DNA from: Streptomyces sp. B93
GTDB lineage: Bacteria > Actinomycetota > Actinomycetes > Streptomycetales > Streptomycetaceae
DNA: 64,000 bases
Assembly (NCBI RefSeq): GCF_018070565.1
Contig: NZ_JAGPXL010000019.1
Span: 1-64,000 of the forward strand
Direction of reading: 5' to 3'
The notes under the pieces are model-generated. The model was not told where the DNA came from and made no database searches. It was given only the letters and a program-made list of their open reading frames with translations. Both the position numbers and the translations under genes were made by a program. Below, piece by piece: positions 1-9,213 of this stretch (the stretch's first letter is position 1; every line of letters begins with the position of its first letter).

Positions 1-132
1 TGACCGCAGTTCTCAATCAGCAGTCGGAGCGTCCCGGAGGACCGGGCGGCCATTCCTTCCGAGCCACAAGCGGCAGACCACCATCAGCCACACCCGGTCC
101 TCCCGGACCGCCTCACATTCTTAGGGAACACC

Positions 133-323
133 ATGACCCGAGGTGGAGCGGGAAACATGCTGGGCGTCGGCGGTACGCGGCGGAACCTCGGCCGCACGGC
201 CCTGCGGGGCGGCGGCCGGGCGGCAGGGTCGGCGGGGGCACGGACCCCACGGCCCAGAAGCGGGAGCTGCTGCGCAGGCTTCAGGAGCGGCGCGAGGCGG
301 AGGAGGCGGGGGGACAGGGCTGA
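133..323 (+). pseudogene. DUF6243-family small protein, frameshifted
   Basis: Two frames together read as one small basic glycine/arginine-rich protein of the DUF6243 type common in Streptomyces. The first frame starts at the ATG at 133 (TRGGAGNMLGVGGTRR, then RNLGRTALRGGG). The expected C-terminal part (DPTAQKRELLRRLQERRE) is found in another frame and ends at TGA 321-323. The shift falls in the G run at 234-238: one extra G would join the two parts as GGTDPTAQ. AGGGA lies a few bases before the ATG. Function is unknown in the family. Either a real one-base deletion or a homopolymer sequencing error explains it; the high conservation of both halves makes an error quite possible. Confidence 0.6.
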
Positions 324-351
324 CTGTCGCCGGTCAAGCCGGCCACGCCGG

Positions 352-1278
352 TCACTCCGGGGGCCAGGCGTCCCCCCAGTCGGCGTCACGGGCCGCCTTG
401 TAGAGGGGCCCGTGGCGCTTGGTGACGGTGGTCCGGCGCAGGGCGGGCCCGGTCTCCGCCCCGGGGCCGGTCCCGGTCTCCTTCTCGCACAGGTCGAGCA
501 GGACCTGGCCCTTGCGGATCTGCGGCTTGCGGACGACGCGGAAGGAGGCCGGGGCGGCGGGCGGGAAGCGGGTGGCGGCGACGTAGGCGAACTTCTCGTC
601 CTCGTAGGCGAGGGAGCCGCCCTTGACCTGGCGGTGCAGGGAGGAGCGGCTGACCCGGGCCGCGAAGTGGCACCAGTCGGTGCCGGGGACGATGGGGCAG
701 GCGGCGCTGTGCGGGCAGGGCGCGGCGATGTGGAAACCGGCGCCGACGAGGCGGTCACGGGCCTCGATCAGGCGGGTGTAGCCGTCGGGGGTGCCCGGTT
801 CGACGATGACGACGGCCCGCGCCGCCGTGGCCGCGGCGTCGACCAGGGCGGCGCGGTCGGGGGCGGTCAGTTCGTTGAGTACGTAGGAGACGGTGACGAG
901 ATCAGTGCTCTCGACGGTGAGCGCCGCTCCGATCCGAGAGCGCTGCCATCGGACGTCCCGTAGCTCCGGGTGGGCGGCGGCGATCTCCCGGCCGAGGGCG
1001 AGCGCGGGCTCGGCCCAGTCGAGCACCGTCACCGGCCGCGTCCCCGGCCAGACGGCACCGGCAGCCCAGACCGCGGCGCCGGTCCCGCCGCCGACGTCCA
1101 CATGAGCGCCCGGTACCCACTCGGGCACGGCCGCGGCGAACTCCTCCAGCGCCGACCGCACCGCCGCGAAGGTCGCGGGCATCCGGTACGCCGCGTACGC
1201 CACGGCGTCCGCGCGGTCCCGCAGGATCGGCGCGTCGGTCGGGGTCCGCCCCCGGTAACTGGCGATCAGCCGCTCCAC
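352..1278 (-). CDS. Rsm22-like small-ribosomal-subunit methyltransferase
   Basis: A 308-residue protein of the Rsm22 family, SAM-dependent methyltransferase-like proteins associated with the small ribosomal subunit. The opening VERLIASYRG, the region RADAVAYAAYRMPATF and the SAM-binding motif DVGGGTGAA at about residues 62-70 are visible. A cysteine cluster near residues 187-203 (CPHSAACP then DWCHF) matches the conserved metal-binding cysteines of the family. The GTG at 1278 is the first plausible start after an in-frame stop at 1315-1317. Bacterial relatives usually carry some 20-30 more residues before VERLIASYRG, so the 5' end may be truncated or frameshifted. It is transcribed away from the neighbouring hydrolase/exporter pair. 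Substrate in bacteria is not established. Confidence 0.8.
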   Translation of the reverse strand: MERLIASYRGRTPTDAPILRDRADAVAYAAYRMPATFAAVRSALEEFAAAVPEWVPGAHVDVGGGTGAAVWAAGAVWPGTRPVTVLDWAEPALALGREIAAAHPELRDVRWQRSRIGAALTVESTDLVTVSYVLNELTAPDRAALVDAAATAARAVVIVEPGTPDGYTRLIEARDRLVGAGFHIAAPCPHSAACPIVPGTDWCHFAARVSRSSLHRQVKGGSLAYEDEKFAYVAATRFPPAAPASFRVVRKPQIRKGQVLLDLCEKETGTGPGAETGPALRRTTVTKRHGPLYKAARDADWGDAWPPE

Positions 1279-1449
1279 GGCCGCCCGGCCCAGCGGCGCC
1301 CAGCCCCGCCCCCCTCAGCCTCCGGCACGGCAGGCCCCACTCACTCAAGCCCCGGTGCCCGGACCCGCCTCACTCGCGCCCCAGCCCCGCCCGCACCAGC
1401 CCGCGGCCCCGTCTCACCGCGGTCGCCGAAAGGCGGCAACAGCCCCCGG

Positions 1450-2601
1450 TCAAACCCCCCGCACCTCCCCCGCCGCCCGCACCGCCCGTGCCACCCTCGT
1501 GCCCGCCGCGGCCCTGGGCCCGCTGTTCGGGGGGCGGCGGCGGGGGTGGACGGTGTTGGCGAGGAGGATGAGGTAGGTGTCCGTCGCCGGGTCGAGGACC
1601 AGGGACGTGCCGGTGAAGCCGGTGTGGCCCGCGGCGCCCCGGCCCGCCAGTTCGCCCATGAACCAGGGCTGGTCGAGGGAGAAGCCGAGGCCCGGCGGGG
1701 TGAGCAGCAGTTCGACGAAGTCGGGGCCGAGGATGCGCGCGGGCCCGTACCCGCCGCCCGCCAGCAGGGCCCGGCAGAAGACGGCGAGGTCCCGCCCCGT
1801 GGAGAACAGCCCCGCGTGCCCGGCGACACCGCCGAGCGCCCAGGCGTTCTCGTCGTGGACGACACCCCGCAGCATCCCCCGGTCCGCCTTGGCCCAGGGG
1901 CGCCGCTGGTCCTCGGTGGCGGCGGCGCCGGGGCAGGGGCCGAAGGCGGTGGCCGTCATGCCGAGGGGGCGGGTGATGCCGTCGTGGAACAGGACGTCCA
2001 GGGACCGGCCGGTGACGCGTTCGAGGACGTACTGGAGGAGGAGCAGGTTCAGGTCGGAGTAGCACCGGTACGCGCCGGGCTCGGTGACCGGCGCCTCGGC
2101 GCGCAGCAGGGCGAGCCGCGCGGCCTGGTCGGGGCAGTCGTACAGGGGCAGTTCGGGGCGCAGCCCGGAGGTGTGGGTGAGGAGCTGCCGTACGGTGACG
2201 CCGTGCCGGGCGGCGGCGCCGAACTCGGGCAGGTAGGCGCCGACGCGCGCGTCGATGCCGAGCGTGCCCCGTTCGATCTGCTGCACCGCGGCGACGGCCG
2301 TGAACAGCTTGGTGAGGGAGGCGAGGTCGAAGGGGGTGTCGACGGTCATCGGCACCCGCTCCCCCGGCGGCAGTTCGACGCCCCGGTCGGTCACCGGGTC
2401 GTGGGCGGCGTAGCGCACGGCGTAGCCCGCGGCCTCCTGGAGGGCGAGTACGGGGCCGCGTCCGGCGACCACCACGGCGCCCGCGGCCCAGGGGTCGTCG
2501 CCGGTGGTGAGGTCCTGGACCTCGCGGGTCAGCTCGCGCAGTTCGGCGGGGTCGAGTCCGGCCCGCTCCGGAGTGCCGGTGCGCAGTCTCGGCGCGCTCA
2601 G
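1450..2601 (-). CDS. Serine hydrolase, class C beta-lactamase fold
   Basis: About 383 residues of the beta-lactamase/transpeptidase-like family (serine esterases, DD-peptidases and class C beta-lactamases share this fold). The nucleophile motif SLTK is at about 95-98, the tyrosine motif is YSDLN near 185, and HTG takes the KTG position near 330 in AAGHTGFTG. No signal peptide is visible, so it is probably cytoplasmic. The gene overlaps the stop of the upstream exporter. No ATG or GTG is available; the best fit is a CTG at 2601-2599 inside CTGA, 4-5 bases after GGAGGGG, giving a translationally coupled start. The frame stays open far upstream, but that part is antisense to other genes. It is not expected to be a true beta-lactamase; the substrate cannot be read from sequence. 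Confidence 0.8.
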   Translation of the reverse strand: MSAPRLRTGTPERAGLDPAELRELTREVQDLTTGDDPWAAGAVVVAGRGPVLALQEAAGYAVRYAAHDPVTDRGVELPPGERVPMTVDTPFDLASLTKLFTAVAAVQQIERGTLGIDARVGAYLPEFGAAARHGVTVRQLLTHTSGLRPELPLYDCPDQAARLALLRAEAPVTEPGAYRCYSDLNLLLLQYVLERVTGRSLDVLFHDGITRPLGMTATAFGPCPGAAATEDQRRPWAKADRGMLRGVVHDENAWALGGVAGHAGLFSTGRDLAVFCRALLAGGGYGPARILGPDFVELLLTPPGLGFSLDQPWFMGELAGRGAAGHTGFTGTSLVLDPATDTYLILLANTVHPRRRPPNSGPRAAAGTRVARAVRAAGEVRGV

Positions 2602-3947
2602 CTGTCCCCTCCCTCCAGGCTCGGCCGGGCCTGCCGCGGACGGCACATGCCGACGAAGCAGACCACTGCCACCAGTGTGGCGGTCAACTGGACGACGGCC
2701 ATGGGTACGGCGGTGTGTTCCCCGGCGATCCCGACGAGCGGGGAGGCGACGGCGCCGATGAGGAACCCGGACGTGCCGAGCAGCGCGGACGCCGATCCGG
2801 CGGCGTGCCGCACCCGCAGCAGGGCGAGGGTCTGGGCGTTGGGCAGGGTGATGCCCATCGCGGACATCAGCACGAACAGCGCCGCGGCGACCGGCACCAG
2901 ACCGGCCTCGCCGAAGACGCCGAGGGTCATCAGCAGCAGCGCGGTGGCGGCGAGGACGATGATGCCGAGGCCGGTGGCGAGCACCCGGTCCAGGCTGACC
3001 CGGCCGACCAGTACCCGCCCGTTGAGCTGCCCGGCGGCGACGAGGCCGATGGAGTTGAGGCCGAACAGCAGGCTGAAGGTCTGCGGGGAGGCGCCGTAGA
3101 TCTCCTGGACGACGAAGGGGGAGGCGGAGACGTAGGCGAAGAGGGCGGCGAAGGTGAAGCCGCCGCAGAGCATGTAGCCGGTGAAGGGCAGGTCGGCGAG
3201 GAGTCCGCGGACGGCGCGCACGGTCGCGCCGAAGCCCCCGGCGTGGCGTTCGGCGGGCGGCAGGGTCTCCGGCAGCCGGAACCAGACGACGGCGCCCAGC
3301 AGCGCCCCGACGACGGTGAGGACGACGAAGACGCCCCGCCAGTCGGTCACCCGCAGCACCTGTCCGCCGATGAGCGGGGCGATGATCGGTGCGACCCCGG
3401 AGATCAGCATGAGGGTGGAGAAGAAGCGGGCCATGGCCAGCCCGTCGTAGAGGTCGCGGGCTACGGCGCGGGCGATGACGATCCCGGCGGCGCCCGCGAG
3501 GCCCTGCACCAGCCGGAAGGCGACGAGGGTCTCGACGGTGGGGGCGAAGGCGCACAGGGCGGTGGCGACGACGTACCCGGCGAGGCCGGCGAGCAGCGGG
3601 CGGCGGCGCCCCCACCGGTCGCTCAGCGGGCCGACGACGAGCTGGCCGAGCGCCATTCCGGCGAGGCAGGCGGTGAGGGTGAGCTGGACGGTGGCGGCGG
3701 GGGCGTGCAGGGAGCTGGTGACCTCCGGCAGGGCCGGGAGGTACATGTCCATCGCGAGCGGGGGAGTGGCGGTGAGTCCGCCGAGGACGAGGGTGACCAG
3801 CAGGGAGGTGCGGCGGGTGGCGCGGGCGGCCGGTTCCGGTCCGGTGCCGCCGCGCGGTGCCTTCGCCGGTGTGGCCGCCGGTGCGCTTGTTCCGGCCCCC
3901 TGTGATGTTACTGACACGTCCGGTATCGATGCCCCTGGCTCGGGCAT
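2598..3947 (-). CDS. MFS multidrug exporter, Bcr/CflA type
   Basis: A 449-residue major facilitator protein with 12 predicted membrane segments after a Pro/Ala-rich tail of about 45 residues. The Bcr/CflA hallmarks are visible: PPLAMDMYLPALPEV in the first segment, the MFS loop motif GPLSDRWGRRRPLL, and a fourth segment with FRLVQGLAGAAGIVIARAVARD. Family members export drugs and small metabolites by proton antiport in the cytoplasmic membrane. Its stop overlaps the start of the serine hydrolase gene, so the two form one transcription unit. It is divergent from the oxidoreductase gene, with 122 bases in between for promoters. Substrate unknown. Confidence 0.9.
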   Translation of the reverse strand: MPEPGASIPDVSVTSQGAGTSAPAATPAKAPRGGTGPEPAARATRRTSLLVTLVLGGLTATPPLAMDMYLPALPEVTSSLHAPAATVQLTLTACLAGMALGQLVVGPLSDRWGRRRPLLAGLAGYVVATALCAFAPTVETLVAFRLVQGLAGAAGIVIARAVARDLYDGLAMARFFSTLMLISGVAPIIAPLIGGQVLRVTDWRGVFVVLTVVGALLGAVVWFRLPETLPPAERHAGGFGATVRAVRGLLADLPFTGYMLCGGFTFAALFAYVSASPFVVQEIYGASPQTFSLLFGLNSIGLVAAGQLNGRVLVGRVSLDRVLATGLGIIVLAATALLLMTLGVFGEAGLVPVAAALFVLMSAMGITLPNAQTLALLRVRHAAGSASALLGTSGFLIGAVASPLVGIAGEHTAVPMAVVQLTATLVAVVCFVGMCRPRQARPSLEGGDS

Positions 3948-4069
3948 GTGCCCCTCCCTCTGCGGTTGATCCGCGACCTATGCTCTCAGCTCGTACAGGT
4001 GCTCGGAGCCGGGTCGACGGTGCGAACAGGGTCGGCGGCCGGACGGACAGGAACGGACAGGTGCGGTCG

Positions 4070-5116
4070 GTGACGACGGACACGGTGGGCAAGGTGCGGT
4101 GGGGAGTTCTGGCGACGGGCGGGATCGCGGCCACGTTCACGGCGGATCTGGTGGATCTGCCGGACGCCGAGGTGGTGGCGGTGGCGTCGCGGTCGCAGGC
4201 GTCGGCGGAGGCGTTCGCGGAGCGGTTCGGGATCGCCCGGGCGTACGGCGACTGGGCGGCGCTGGCGGCCGACGCGGAGGTGGACGTGGTGTACGTCGCC
4301 ACTCCGCACTCGGCGCACCGGGCGGCGGCCGGGATGCTGCTGGAGGCCGGGCGCGGGGTGCTGTGCGAGAAGCCGTTCACGCTGAACGTGCGGGAGGCGG
4401 AGGAACTGGTCGCGCTGGCGCGGGGGCGCGGGGTCTTCCTGATGGAGGCCATGTGGATGTACTGCAATCCGCACGTGCGGCGACTGAAGGCGCTGGTGGA
4501 CGACGGGGCGATCGGTGAGGTGCGCACGGTGCAGGCGGACTTCGGGCTGGCGGGCCCGTTCCCGCCCGCGCACCGGCTGCGCGACCCCGCGCAGGGCGGG
4601 GGCGCGCTGCTGGACCTGGGCGTGTACCCGGTGTCGTTCGCGCAGTTGCTGCTGGGTGAGCCGTCGGACATCGCGGCGCGAGCAGTGCTCTCGGACGAGG
4701 GCGTCGATCTCCAGACGGGTGCCCTGCTCTCGTGGGAGAGCGGTGCTCTCGCTTCGGTGCACTGCTCCATCGTGGGCGGTACGGCCACGGTCGCCTCGGT
4801 CACCGGTTCACACGGCCGGATCGACATCCCCGACGGCTTCTTCCACCCCGAGCGTTTCGTCCTGCACCGGGACGGCCGCGACCCGGAGGTCTTCACGGCC
4901 GACCCGGCGGACGGGCCCCGCACCAGCTACAAGCACCAGGCACGCGAGGTGATGCGGGCCCTGCGCGCGGGCCGGACGGAGTCCGAACTGGTCCCCCTGG
5001 ACGGCACCCTGGCGGTGATGCGCACACTGGACGCGATCCGGGACCGGGTGGGCGTCCGCTACCCCGGCGAGGGCGCCGGGGGCGGCGAGCCCGTACCGGT
5101 CGCCACCCCGGTCTGA
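4070..5116 (+). CDS. Gfo/Idh/MocA-family oxidoreductase
   Basis: A 348-residue NAD(P)-dependent sugar-type dehydrogenase. The N-terminal Rossmann segment reads VRWGVLATGGIAATF. YVATPHSAH and the catalytic-lysine motif CEKPFTLN (about residue 95) follow, then the C-terminal alpha/beta substrate domain with GGGALLDLGVYPVSF. The GTG at 4070 (VTTDTVGKVRWG) is chosen because the conserved fold begins right after it, although the frame is open to 3857. The gene is monocistronic, divergent from the exporter gene and convergent with the PhoD-like gene, only four bases away. Closest in style to trans-1,2-dihydrobenzene-diol/glucose-fructose oxidoreductase relatives; the true substrate cannot be told. 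Confidence 0.88.
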   Translation: MTTDTVGKVRWGVLATGGIAATFTADLVDLPDAEVVAVASRSQASAEAFAERFGIARAYGDWAALAADAEVDVVYVATPHSAHRAAAGMLLEAGRGVLCEKPFTLNVREAEELVALARGRGVFLMEAMWMYCNPHVRRLKALVDDGAIGEVRTVQADFGLAGPFPPAHRLRDPAQGGGALLDLGVYPVSFAQLLLGEPSDIAARAVLSDEGVDLQTGALLSWESGALASVHCSIVGGTATVASVTGSHGRIDIPDGFFHPERFVLHRDGRDPEVFTADPADGPRTSYKHQAREVMRALRAGRTESELVPLDGTLAVMRTLDAIRDRVGVRYPGEGAGGGEPVPVATPV

Positions 5117-5120
5117 GTCA

Positions 5121-6761
5121 TCAGGCGGGCTTGAGCCCCTGGTCGCCGACCTCGGTGACGAAGGAGGCGGCGGTGGTCAGCGGCGCGTCCGGCGTGGTGA
5201 CGTACGGCACCGTCCTGAAGTCGGCACGCGCCGCCTGACCGCCGAGGGTGACCGTGACGTACCCGCGCTGCCCGTTGTAGAAGCGCAGGTGCGGGTTGGC
5301 GGCCAGGTAGGTGGCCCAGTTGGCGGGCTGGGCCGAGCCGTTGCCGCCGCTGCTGATCGAGCTGGTGACGATCTCCGTGCCCAGCGTCTTCGAACCCTGG
5401 TCGGCGAAGTCCCGCTTGACGTCGAACCCGTAGTGCACGTGGACGTCGCCGGTGAGGACCATCAGGTTCTCGATTCCGGCGGCCTCCGCCCCGGCCAGCA
5501 CCCGCTCGCGGGAGGCCGGGTAGCCGTCCCAGGAGTCCATGGAGACCTTGGAGGGCAGAGTGGTGGAGTTGTACCGCTGGGAGAAGGTGACCTGCTGCGG
5601 TACGACGTTCCACAACGCCCGCGACCGCCGCCAGCCGTCGAGCAGCCACCGCTCCTGGGTGGCGCCGGTGAGGGTGCGCGAGGGGTCCTCGGACTCGGGG
5701 CCGGGGAACTGCCAGCCGTCGCCGTAGGCCTGGTCGGAGCGGTACTGGCGGGTGTCGAGGACGTCGAACTGGGCGAGCCGTCCCCAGTGCAGGCGCCGGT
5801 AGAGCTGCAGGTCGGGGCCGTCGGGGAGCTGGGGGCGGCGCAGCGGCATGTTCTCCCAGTAGGCCCGGTAGGCGGCGGCGCGGCGGAGCAGGAACTCCTC
5901 CGGCGGGACGCTGTTCTCGGGGGTGCCGTCGGCGTAGTTGTTCTCGGTTTCGTGGTCGTCCCAGGTGACGACGAACGGGTGCGCGGCGTGCGCGGCGGCG
6001 AGGTCGGCGTCCGTCTTGTAGAGGGCGTACCGCAGCCGGTAGTCCTCCAGCGTCACGGTCTCGTGGCCGAAGTGGCCGGGCAGCGTGCCGGTGGCGTAAT
6101 TACGGGCACCGGCCGATGAGTTGACGGCGTACTCGTACAGGTAGTCGCCGAGGTGGAAGACGACGTCCACGTCCTCCTGGGCGAGGTGCCGGTACGCCGT
6201 CCAGTACCCCTGGTCGTAGCGCTGGCAGGAGACCACGCCGAAGGTGAGGGCGGAGACCTCGGCGCCGGTGCCGGGTGCGGTGCGGGTGCGTCCGGCCGGG
6301 CTGATCCAGCGGCCGGTGCGGAAGCGGTAGTGGTAGGCGCGGTTCTCGGCGAGGCCGTCGACCTGGACGTGGACGGTGTGGTGGTACTCGGGGTGCGCGG
6401 TGGTGGTGCCGCGTCTGACGACCCGGCGGAAGCCCTCGTCGAGGGCCACCTCCCAGGCCACCGGGACCCGCCGGGCGGGCAGTCCGCCGTCGGGCTGGAA
6501 GGGGGCGGGGGCGAGCCGGGTCCACAGCAGGACCGATCCGGGCCGCGGGTCGCCGGAGGCGACGCCGAGGGTGAACGGGTCGTCGGCGATCCGCGCGGGG
6601 TCCAGTTCGGCGGCGGCCGCGGTGCCCGCGGTGGGCAGGTTCACGGCGAAGGCCAGCGCCGCGGCGGCGCCGGTGAGGGTGAGGAAGCGGCGGCGGCCCA
6701 GGTGGCGGGCGGCGGCGCGGAGTTCGGGGGCGTGCTGGGCCGGTGTCTGGCGGGGCGTCAT
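5121..6761 (-). CDS. PhoD-like alkaline phosphatase (Tat-exported)
   Basis: A 546-residue metallophosphoesterase of the PhoD family, which releases phosphate from phosphodiesters and monoesters outside the cell. The N-terminus has a twin-arginine signal (GRRRFLTLTG, then a hydrophobic stretch and AxA). A PhoD N-terminal domain follows (DPFTLGVASGDP, VLLWTRLAP), then metal-ligand motifs SCQRYD, FHLGDYLYEY, TWDDHETENNY and, near the C-terminus, LTGDVHVHYGFD. The start at 6761 follows AGGGAGGACC. It is probably controlled by phosphate limitation, as family members often are, but no PHO box was confirmed. It ends four bases from the oppositely oriented oxidoreductase gene. Confidence 0.93.
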   Translation of the reverse strand: MTPRQTPAQHAPELRAAARHLGRRRFLTLTGAAAALAFAVNLPTAGTAAAAELDPARIADDPFTLGVASGDPRPGSVLLWTRLAPAPFQPDGGLPARRVPVAWEVALDEGFRRVVRRGTTTAHPEYHHTVHVQVDGLAENRAYHYRFRTGRWISPAGRTRTAPGTGAEVSALTFGVVSCQRYDQGYWTAYRHLAQEDVDVVFHLGDYLYEYAVNSSAGARNYATGTLPGHFGHETVTLEDYRLRYALYKTDADLAAAHAAHPFVVTWDDHETENNYADGTPENSVPPEEFLLRRAAAYRAYWENMPLRRPQLPDGPDLQLYRRLHWGRLAQFDVLDTRQYRSDQAYGDGWQFPGPESEDPSRTLTGATQERWLLDGWRRSRALWNVVPQQVTFSQRYNSTTLPSKVSMDSWDGYPASRERVLAGAEAAGIENLMVLTGDVHVHYGFDVKRDFADQGSKTLGTEIVTSSISSGGNGSAQPANWATYLAANPHLRFYNGQRGYVTVTLGGQAARADFRTVPYVTTPDAPLTTAASFVTEVGDQGLKPA

Positions 6762-6902
6762 GGGGTCCTCCCTGCGAACATGGGTGCAGGGGGCATTCGA
6801 GTGGCCGGGAACGACCTCCACTTGCCACGGACATGACCATCCCGTTGCGGCTCGATGATGAGTTCCGCGGCGCTGCTCCACGCCCCCGTACGCTGCGGCC
6901 CC

Positions 6903-7676
6903 ATGAACCCCATGCCAAGCACCCCCAGCGCACCGCGTGTCGCCGTCGTCACCGGCGCCGGATCCGGCATCGGCCGAGCGGTCGCCGTCGAACTGCTGCG
7001 CACCGGCTGGGCGGTGGCCCTCGCCGGGCGCCGCCCGGACACCCTCGACGAGACGGCCGCGCTGGTCCCCGGCGGCGACTCGCTCTCCGTACGCTGCGAC
7101 GTCTCGAGCCCGCCGGACGTCGACGCGCTCTTCACTGCCGTACGCGAGCGCTACGGCCGTCTCGACCTGCTCTTCAACAACGCGGGCACGTTCGGTCCCG
7201 GCGGGGTGCCCGTCGAGGACCTCCCCTACGAGGCCTGGCGGCACGTGGTGGACACCAACCTGAACGGGGCGTTCCTGTGCGCCCGGTCGGCCTACCGGCA
7301 GATGAAGGAGCAGGACCCCCAGGGCGGCCGGATCATCAACAACGGCTCCATCTCCGCCCACGCCCCACGCCCGCACTCGGTGGCCTACACGGCGACCAAG
7401 CACGCCCTGACCGGGCTGACCAAGTCGCTGTCGCTGGACGGGCGGCCGTACCGGATCGCCGTCGGCCAGATCGACATCGGCAACGCGGCGACCGACATGA
7501 CGGCGAGCATGCGGACGGGGGCGCTCCAGGCCAACGGGGAGGTCACCCCGGAACCGGTGATGGACGTGACCGACGTGGCGCGCACGGTGCGGCACATGGC
7601 GGAGCTGCCGCTGGAGGCCAACGTGCAGTTCGCGACGGTGCTGGCGACGGCGATGCCGTACGTCGGGCGGGGCTGA
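6903..7676 (+). CDS. Short-chain dehydrogenase/reductase (SDR)
   Basis: A 257-residue classical SDR. The cofactor motif is TGAGSGIGRAV near the N-terminus, the structural motif NNAG is present, and the catalytic Ser-Tyr-Lys set appears as NNGSISA with YTATK about 15 residues later. The ATG at 6903 is preferred over the more upstream in-frame ATG at 6855 because the Rossmann strand RVAVVTG starts about 10 residues after it. It is divergent from the PhoD-like gene; 141 bases hold both promoters. Substrate not predictable. Confidence 0.88.
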   Translation: MNPMPSTPSAPRVAVVTGAGSGIGRAVAVELLRTGWAVALAGRRPDTLDETAALVPGGDSLSVRCDVSSPPDVDALFTAVRERYGRLDLLFNNAGTFGPGGVPVEDLPYEAWRHVVDTNLNGAFLCARSAYRQMKEQDPQGGRIINNGSISAHAPRPHSVAYTATKHALTGLTKSLSLDGRPYRIAVGQIDIGNAATDMTASMRTGALQANGEVTPEPVMDVTDVARTVRHMAELPLEANVQFATVLATAMPYVGRG

Positions 7677-7827
7677 GCCCGGCGCGGACCGTCACATTTT
7701 CAACCTGCACAAACGGAAATTGACCGTCCGCTCCATTGCGGCCGGTCATGACCTTATGCTCAACTCTCCTACACAGGAAATTCACACTTGGGGCAAGCCG
7801 CCTCCACAGCCACACCGAGGGGGGAGG

Positions 7828-7910
7828 CGGCAGCCGTTCCACGGCACCGGGTGGGGGTGGACCTCGCGCGGGACCGCGGGGTACGCACCGGCACCGCGGA
7901 ACGGCTGCCG
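7828..7910. repeat. Long imperfect inverted repeat
   Basis: Left arm 7828-7850 begins CGGCAGCCGTTCC and right arm 7888-7910 ends GGAACGGCTGCCG. Of 23 arm positions 20 pair, the outer 13 perfectly, around a 37-base loop. It lies between the converging SDR and SnoaL-like genes, where a terminator would be expected, but the stem is longer than usual and has no T tract. It could be a bidirectional terminator or the remnant of a mobile element end. Confidence 0.6.
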
Positions 7911-7933
7911 CACCATCCGCGGCGTCGAAGGCC

Positions 7934-8260
7934 CTAGGCCTGGCCGGTCTCGAAGCGGGAGATACGGCCGTCGTCCGCGACGGTGAAGCTCCACCGGGTG
8001 CGCATCTCACCCCAGGTGTCGTTGCTGTAGCGGGCGATGAGGGCACGGCCGCCGTTCGACTCGTTGTCGACCTCCATATGGCCGTGCGAGGAGAAGATCT
8101 CCCGGTCGACCCAGTCCTCCAGGTCACGGTCGGTGCCGTCGTCGGCCATCGTCGCGTCGGGCGTCAGCAGCGCGCGGAAGCCGTCGAGGTCGTGGGAGTT
8201 GACGGCGGCGACGAAGGCACGGACGGCCGGGTCGCTGAGCTTCGCGGTCTGAATCGTCAT
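7934..8260 (-). CDS. Nuclear transport factor 2 / SnoaL-like protein
   Basis: A 108-residue protein with the NTF2-like cone fold pattern: helices VRAFVAAVNSHDLDGFRALL followed by TPDATMADDG and alternating strands (GRALIARYSNDTWGEMRTRWSFTVADDGRISRFE is spread over the last third). Such proteins are cyclases, isomerases or simple binding proteins. The ATG at 8260 gives the complete first helix. It is divergent from the DoxX gene. No partner or substrate is suggested. Confidence 0.8.
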   Translation of the reverse strand: MTIQTAKLSDPAVRAFVAAVNSHDLDGFRALLTPDATMADDGTDRDLEDWVDREIFSSHGHMEVDNESNGGRALIARYSNDTWGEMRTRWSFTVADDGRISRFETGQA

Positions 8261-8452
8261 GCGGGCAGCGTCACACCGGGGGCGACGGCTCGCCACCGGA
8301 GGCAGCGGCCGGGCGGGACCGGGTGCCCTGACGCACATGCACCCGAACGGCCCCCTCCGAGGCGCCCGGCGGATGTCGGGACGTACGGCCGGTGCGACGG
8401 TGGAGACGCGGCACGTCCATCCCCCTCCCGCCGACACCTGGAGTGACTGACC

Positions 8453-8998
<546 letters not shown>

Positions 8999-9002
8999 GG
9001 GG

Positions 9003-9180
9003 GCGGGCCGCTGCCCGAACGGGGGCGGCGCGGGCCACCGTCCGGCGGGGGCGCGGGCCACCGCTCCGAGGGGCACGGGCCACTGCCCGACGGGGCGGCG
9101 CGAGCCACCGCCCGAAGAGGGACGTCACGGGCCGCTACCCGACGAAGACGCCACGGGCCACCGCCCGAAGAGAGGAAGGC
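9003..9180 (+). repeat. Degenerate tandem repeat, about 25-bp units
   Basis: Roughly seven copies of a 24-27 base unit related to CACGGGCCACCGCCCGAAG, starting near 9003, 9028, 9052, 9076, 9099, 9126 and 9152. Copies differ by substitutions and small length changes. Each unit contains the short complementary parts CGGGC and GCCCG, so each could fold. It fills the DoxX-MazG intergenic space. No function is known to me. Confidence 0.65.
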
Positions 9181-9213
9181 GCGGCTCTAGCGCCGCATGG
9201 CAGGCTGCGGGGC

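Noticed and set aside
1450..2601. True beta-lactamase resistance gene
   Set aside because: No signal peptide, HTG instead of KTG, and a setting typical of a housekeeping serine hydrolase beside an MFS exporter.
2602..4923. Long open minus frame upstream of the serine hydrolase
   Set aside because: It is antisense to the exporter frame and the oxidoreductase gene, has no family resemblance and arises from GC-rich codon structure.
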